64,000 bases of DNA from JBOCEF01 sp047610385 (lineage in GTDB: Bacteria; Pseudomonadota; Alphaproteobacteria; Rhodobacterales; Rhodobacteraceae). The stretch lies in NCBI GenBank assembly GCA_047610385.1, contig JBLGAC010000016.1, positions 1 to 64,000 on the forward strand, given 5' to 3'. The translations under genes were made by a program, and so were the position numbers. The notes under the pieces are model-generated. The model saw nothing but the letters and a program-made list of their open reading frames with translations, searched no databases and was not told the origin of the DNA. Position 1 is the stretch's first letter; every line of letters starts with the position of its first letter. This document shows positions 63,061-64,000 of the stretch, piece by piece.

Positions 63061-64000
63061 ATGCAGGTCACTGAAACCCGGTCCGAAGGTCTCACGCGCG
63101 CTTACACGATGACGCTGCCGGCCGACGCGCTTGCGCAGAAGATGACTGCGAAGCTTGAGGTTGCGCGCGCTGACGTGCAGATGAAGGGCTTTCGCAAGGG
63201 CAAAGCGCCCCTGCCGCTGTTGAAGAAAATGTTCGGCAAATCGCTGCTGGGCGAAGTGGTGCAAGAAAGCGTCGACGGTGCCGTCCGTGCGCATTTTGAA
63301 ACCACGGAGCATCGCCCCGCGATGCAGCCCGACGTCAAGATTGCCAATGACAATTTCGACGAAGGTCAGGATCTGACCATCGAGCTCAGCTACGAAATGC
63401 TGCCCGATGTGCCGGAGACGGATTTCGCGAGCATTGAGCTTGATCGCCCGATCGCCAAGGTCGAAGACGCCGACGTCACCGAGGCGCTTGAGAACTTGGC
63501 CAGCAACGCCAAGACCTTTGAGACCCGCGCTGAGGGTGCCGCCGAGACCGGTGACCAGGTTGTCATCGATTTTGTCGGCAGCGTCGACGGTGTGCCCTTT
63601 GATGGCGGCGCTGGCGAAGACTTTCCGCTGGAGCTTGGCTCAGGATCCTTCATCCCCGGCTTTGAAGAGCAGCTGGTCGGCATCAATGTCGGCGACGCCC
63701 GCGACGTCAACGTGACCTTCCCCGCGGAATACGGTGCCGAGGCGCTGGCCGGGAAAGACGCGCTGTTCGCGGTCACCTGCAAGGAAATCAAGGCCCCTTC
63801 CAAGGCCGAGATCAACGACGACTTGGCGACCAAGTTCGGTGCCGAGTCGCTGGATGATCTGAAAAAGCAGATCTCCGAGCGTCTGGAGGCTGAGTATCGC
63901 GGTGCCTCGCGCGCATTGGTGAAACGCAAGCTGCTCGACGTTCTTGACGAAAAAGTGACCTTCGATCTGCCGCCCTCACTGGTGGAGGCTGAGGCCAAGC
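63061..64000 (+). CDS. tig: Trigger factor, 5' part (runs off the window)
   Basis: The first 313 residues of the ribosome-bound chaperone and prolyl isomerase are seen. The ribosome-binding domain starts MQVTETRSEGLTRAYTM and has the signature MKGFRKGKAPLPLLKKMFGK (G-F-R-x-G-x-x-P). The FKBP-type PPIase domain has AETGDQVVIDFVGSVDGVPF and LELGSGSFIPGFEEQLVG. The C-terminal chaperone domain begins before the window ends. GAGG lies about 6 bases before the ATG at 63061. Confidence 0.97.
   Translation, partial: MQVTETRSEGLTRAYTMTLPADALAQKMTAKLEVARADVQMKGFRKGKAPLPLLKKMFGKSLLGEVVQESVDGAVRAHFETTEHRPAMQPDVKIANDNFDEGQDLTIELSYEMLPDVPETDFASIELDRPIAKVEDADVTEALENLASNAKTFETRAEGAAETGDQVVIDFVGSVDGVPFDGGAGEDFPLELGSGSFIPGFEEQLVGINVGDARDVNVTFPAEYGAEALAGKDALFAVTCKEIKAPSKAEINDDLATKFGAESLDDLKKQISERLEAEYRGASRALVKRKLLDVLDEKVTFDLPPSLVEAEAK

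Overview
The window looks like a chromosomal segment of a marine alphaproteobacterium of the order Rhodobacterales (Roseobacter / Rhodobacteraceae type). The DNA is strongly GC-rich. It carries a CtrA response regulator next to a SciP-like (DUF1153) protein, a soxBDAG sarcosine oxidase operon, a ccmI-ruvX-DUF1289 operon, an alphaproteobacterial NDUFS4-like complex I accessory protein, and the order argH - small lipoprotein - lysA - TIGR02302 - zinc-ribbon protein / ftsE-ftsX-plsC. No plasmid, phage, insertion sequence or CRISPR locus is visible.

Layout. 1-2776: a 15-bp tandem repeat, then the minus-strand operon ccmI-ruvX-DUF1289. 3030-8220: soxBDAG. 8221-10906: a small Rhodobacterales-type protein behind a 19-bp palindrome, a strong terminator, and a winged-helix/TPR regulator. 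10990-14709: a decayed block with a vanadium-haloperoxidase-like PAP2 gene, an S8 protease lacking its N-terminus and an animal-type haem peroxidase, each broken. 14999-20637: uvrB, the NDUFS4-like gene, mnmA, sciP and ctrA. 21180-26426: a peptide-type ABC importer operon. 26440-27825: a Popeye/cyclic-nucleotide-binding-type pseudogene and a delta-class carbonic anhydrase. 27895-33196: mrp, xth, recQ and a 3-hydroxyacyl-CoA dehydrogenase. 33367-37548: YceI, cytochrome b561, a LuxR-alpha/beta-hydrolase fusion and a TlpA-like thioredoxin. 37597-48371: amino-acid biosynthesis and cell-envelope genes (argH, lipoprotein, cysH, lysA, TIGR02302, ftsEX, plsC). 48594-59022: a methyltransferase, a large exported protein of unknown function with a YD-repeat-like tail, pepN, glcB-glcG, DUF465, a gamma-Glu hydrolase and an AT-richer PIN-domain gene. 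59074-64000: glnA/glnB, nnr, tRNA-Leu and the start of tig.

The genes suggest a heterotroph that uses methylated amines (sarcosine), peptides and C2 compounds through the glyoxylate route. Nitrogen control runs through PII/GlnA, and cell-cycle or motility control through CtrA/SciP. Most of the window is ordinary core genome. The less ordinary parts are the decayed peroxidase/protease block, the LuxR-hydrolase fusion, the 707-residue exported protein, the orphan PIN gene, the palindrome before the small ORF at 8613, and recurrent 14-18-bp tandem duplications. I did not find a convincing new multi-gene system. All assignments are from reading the sequence, without database searches.
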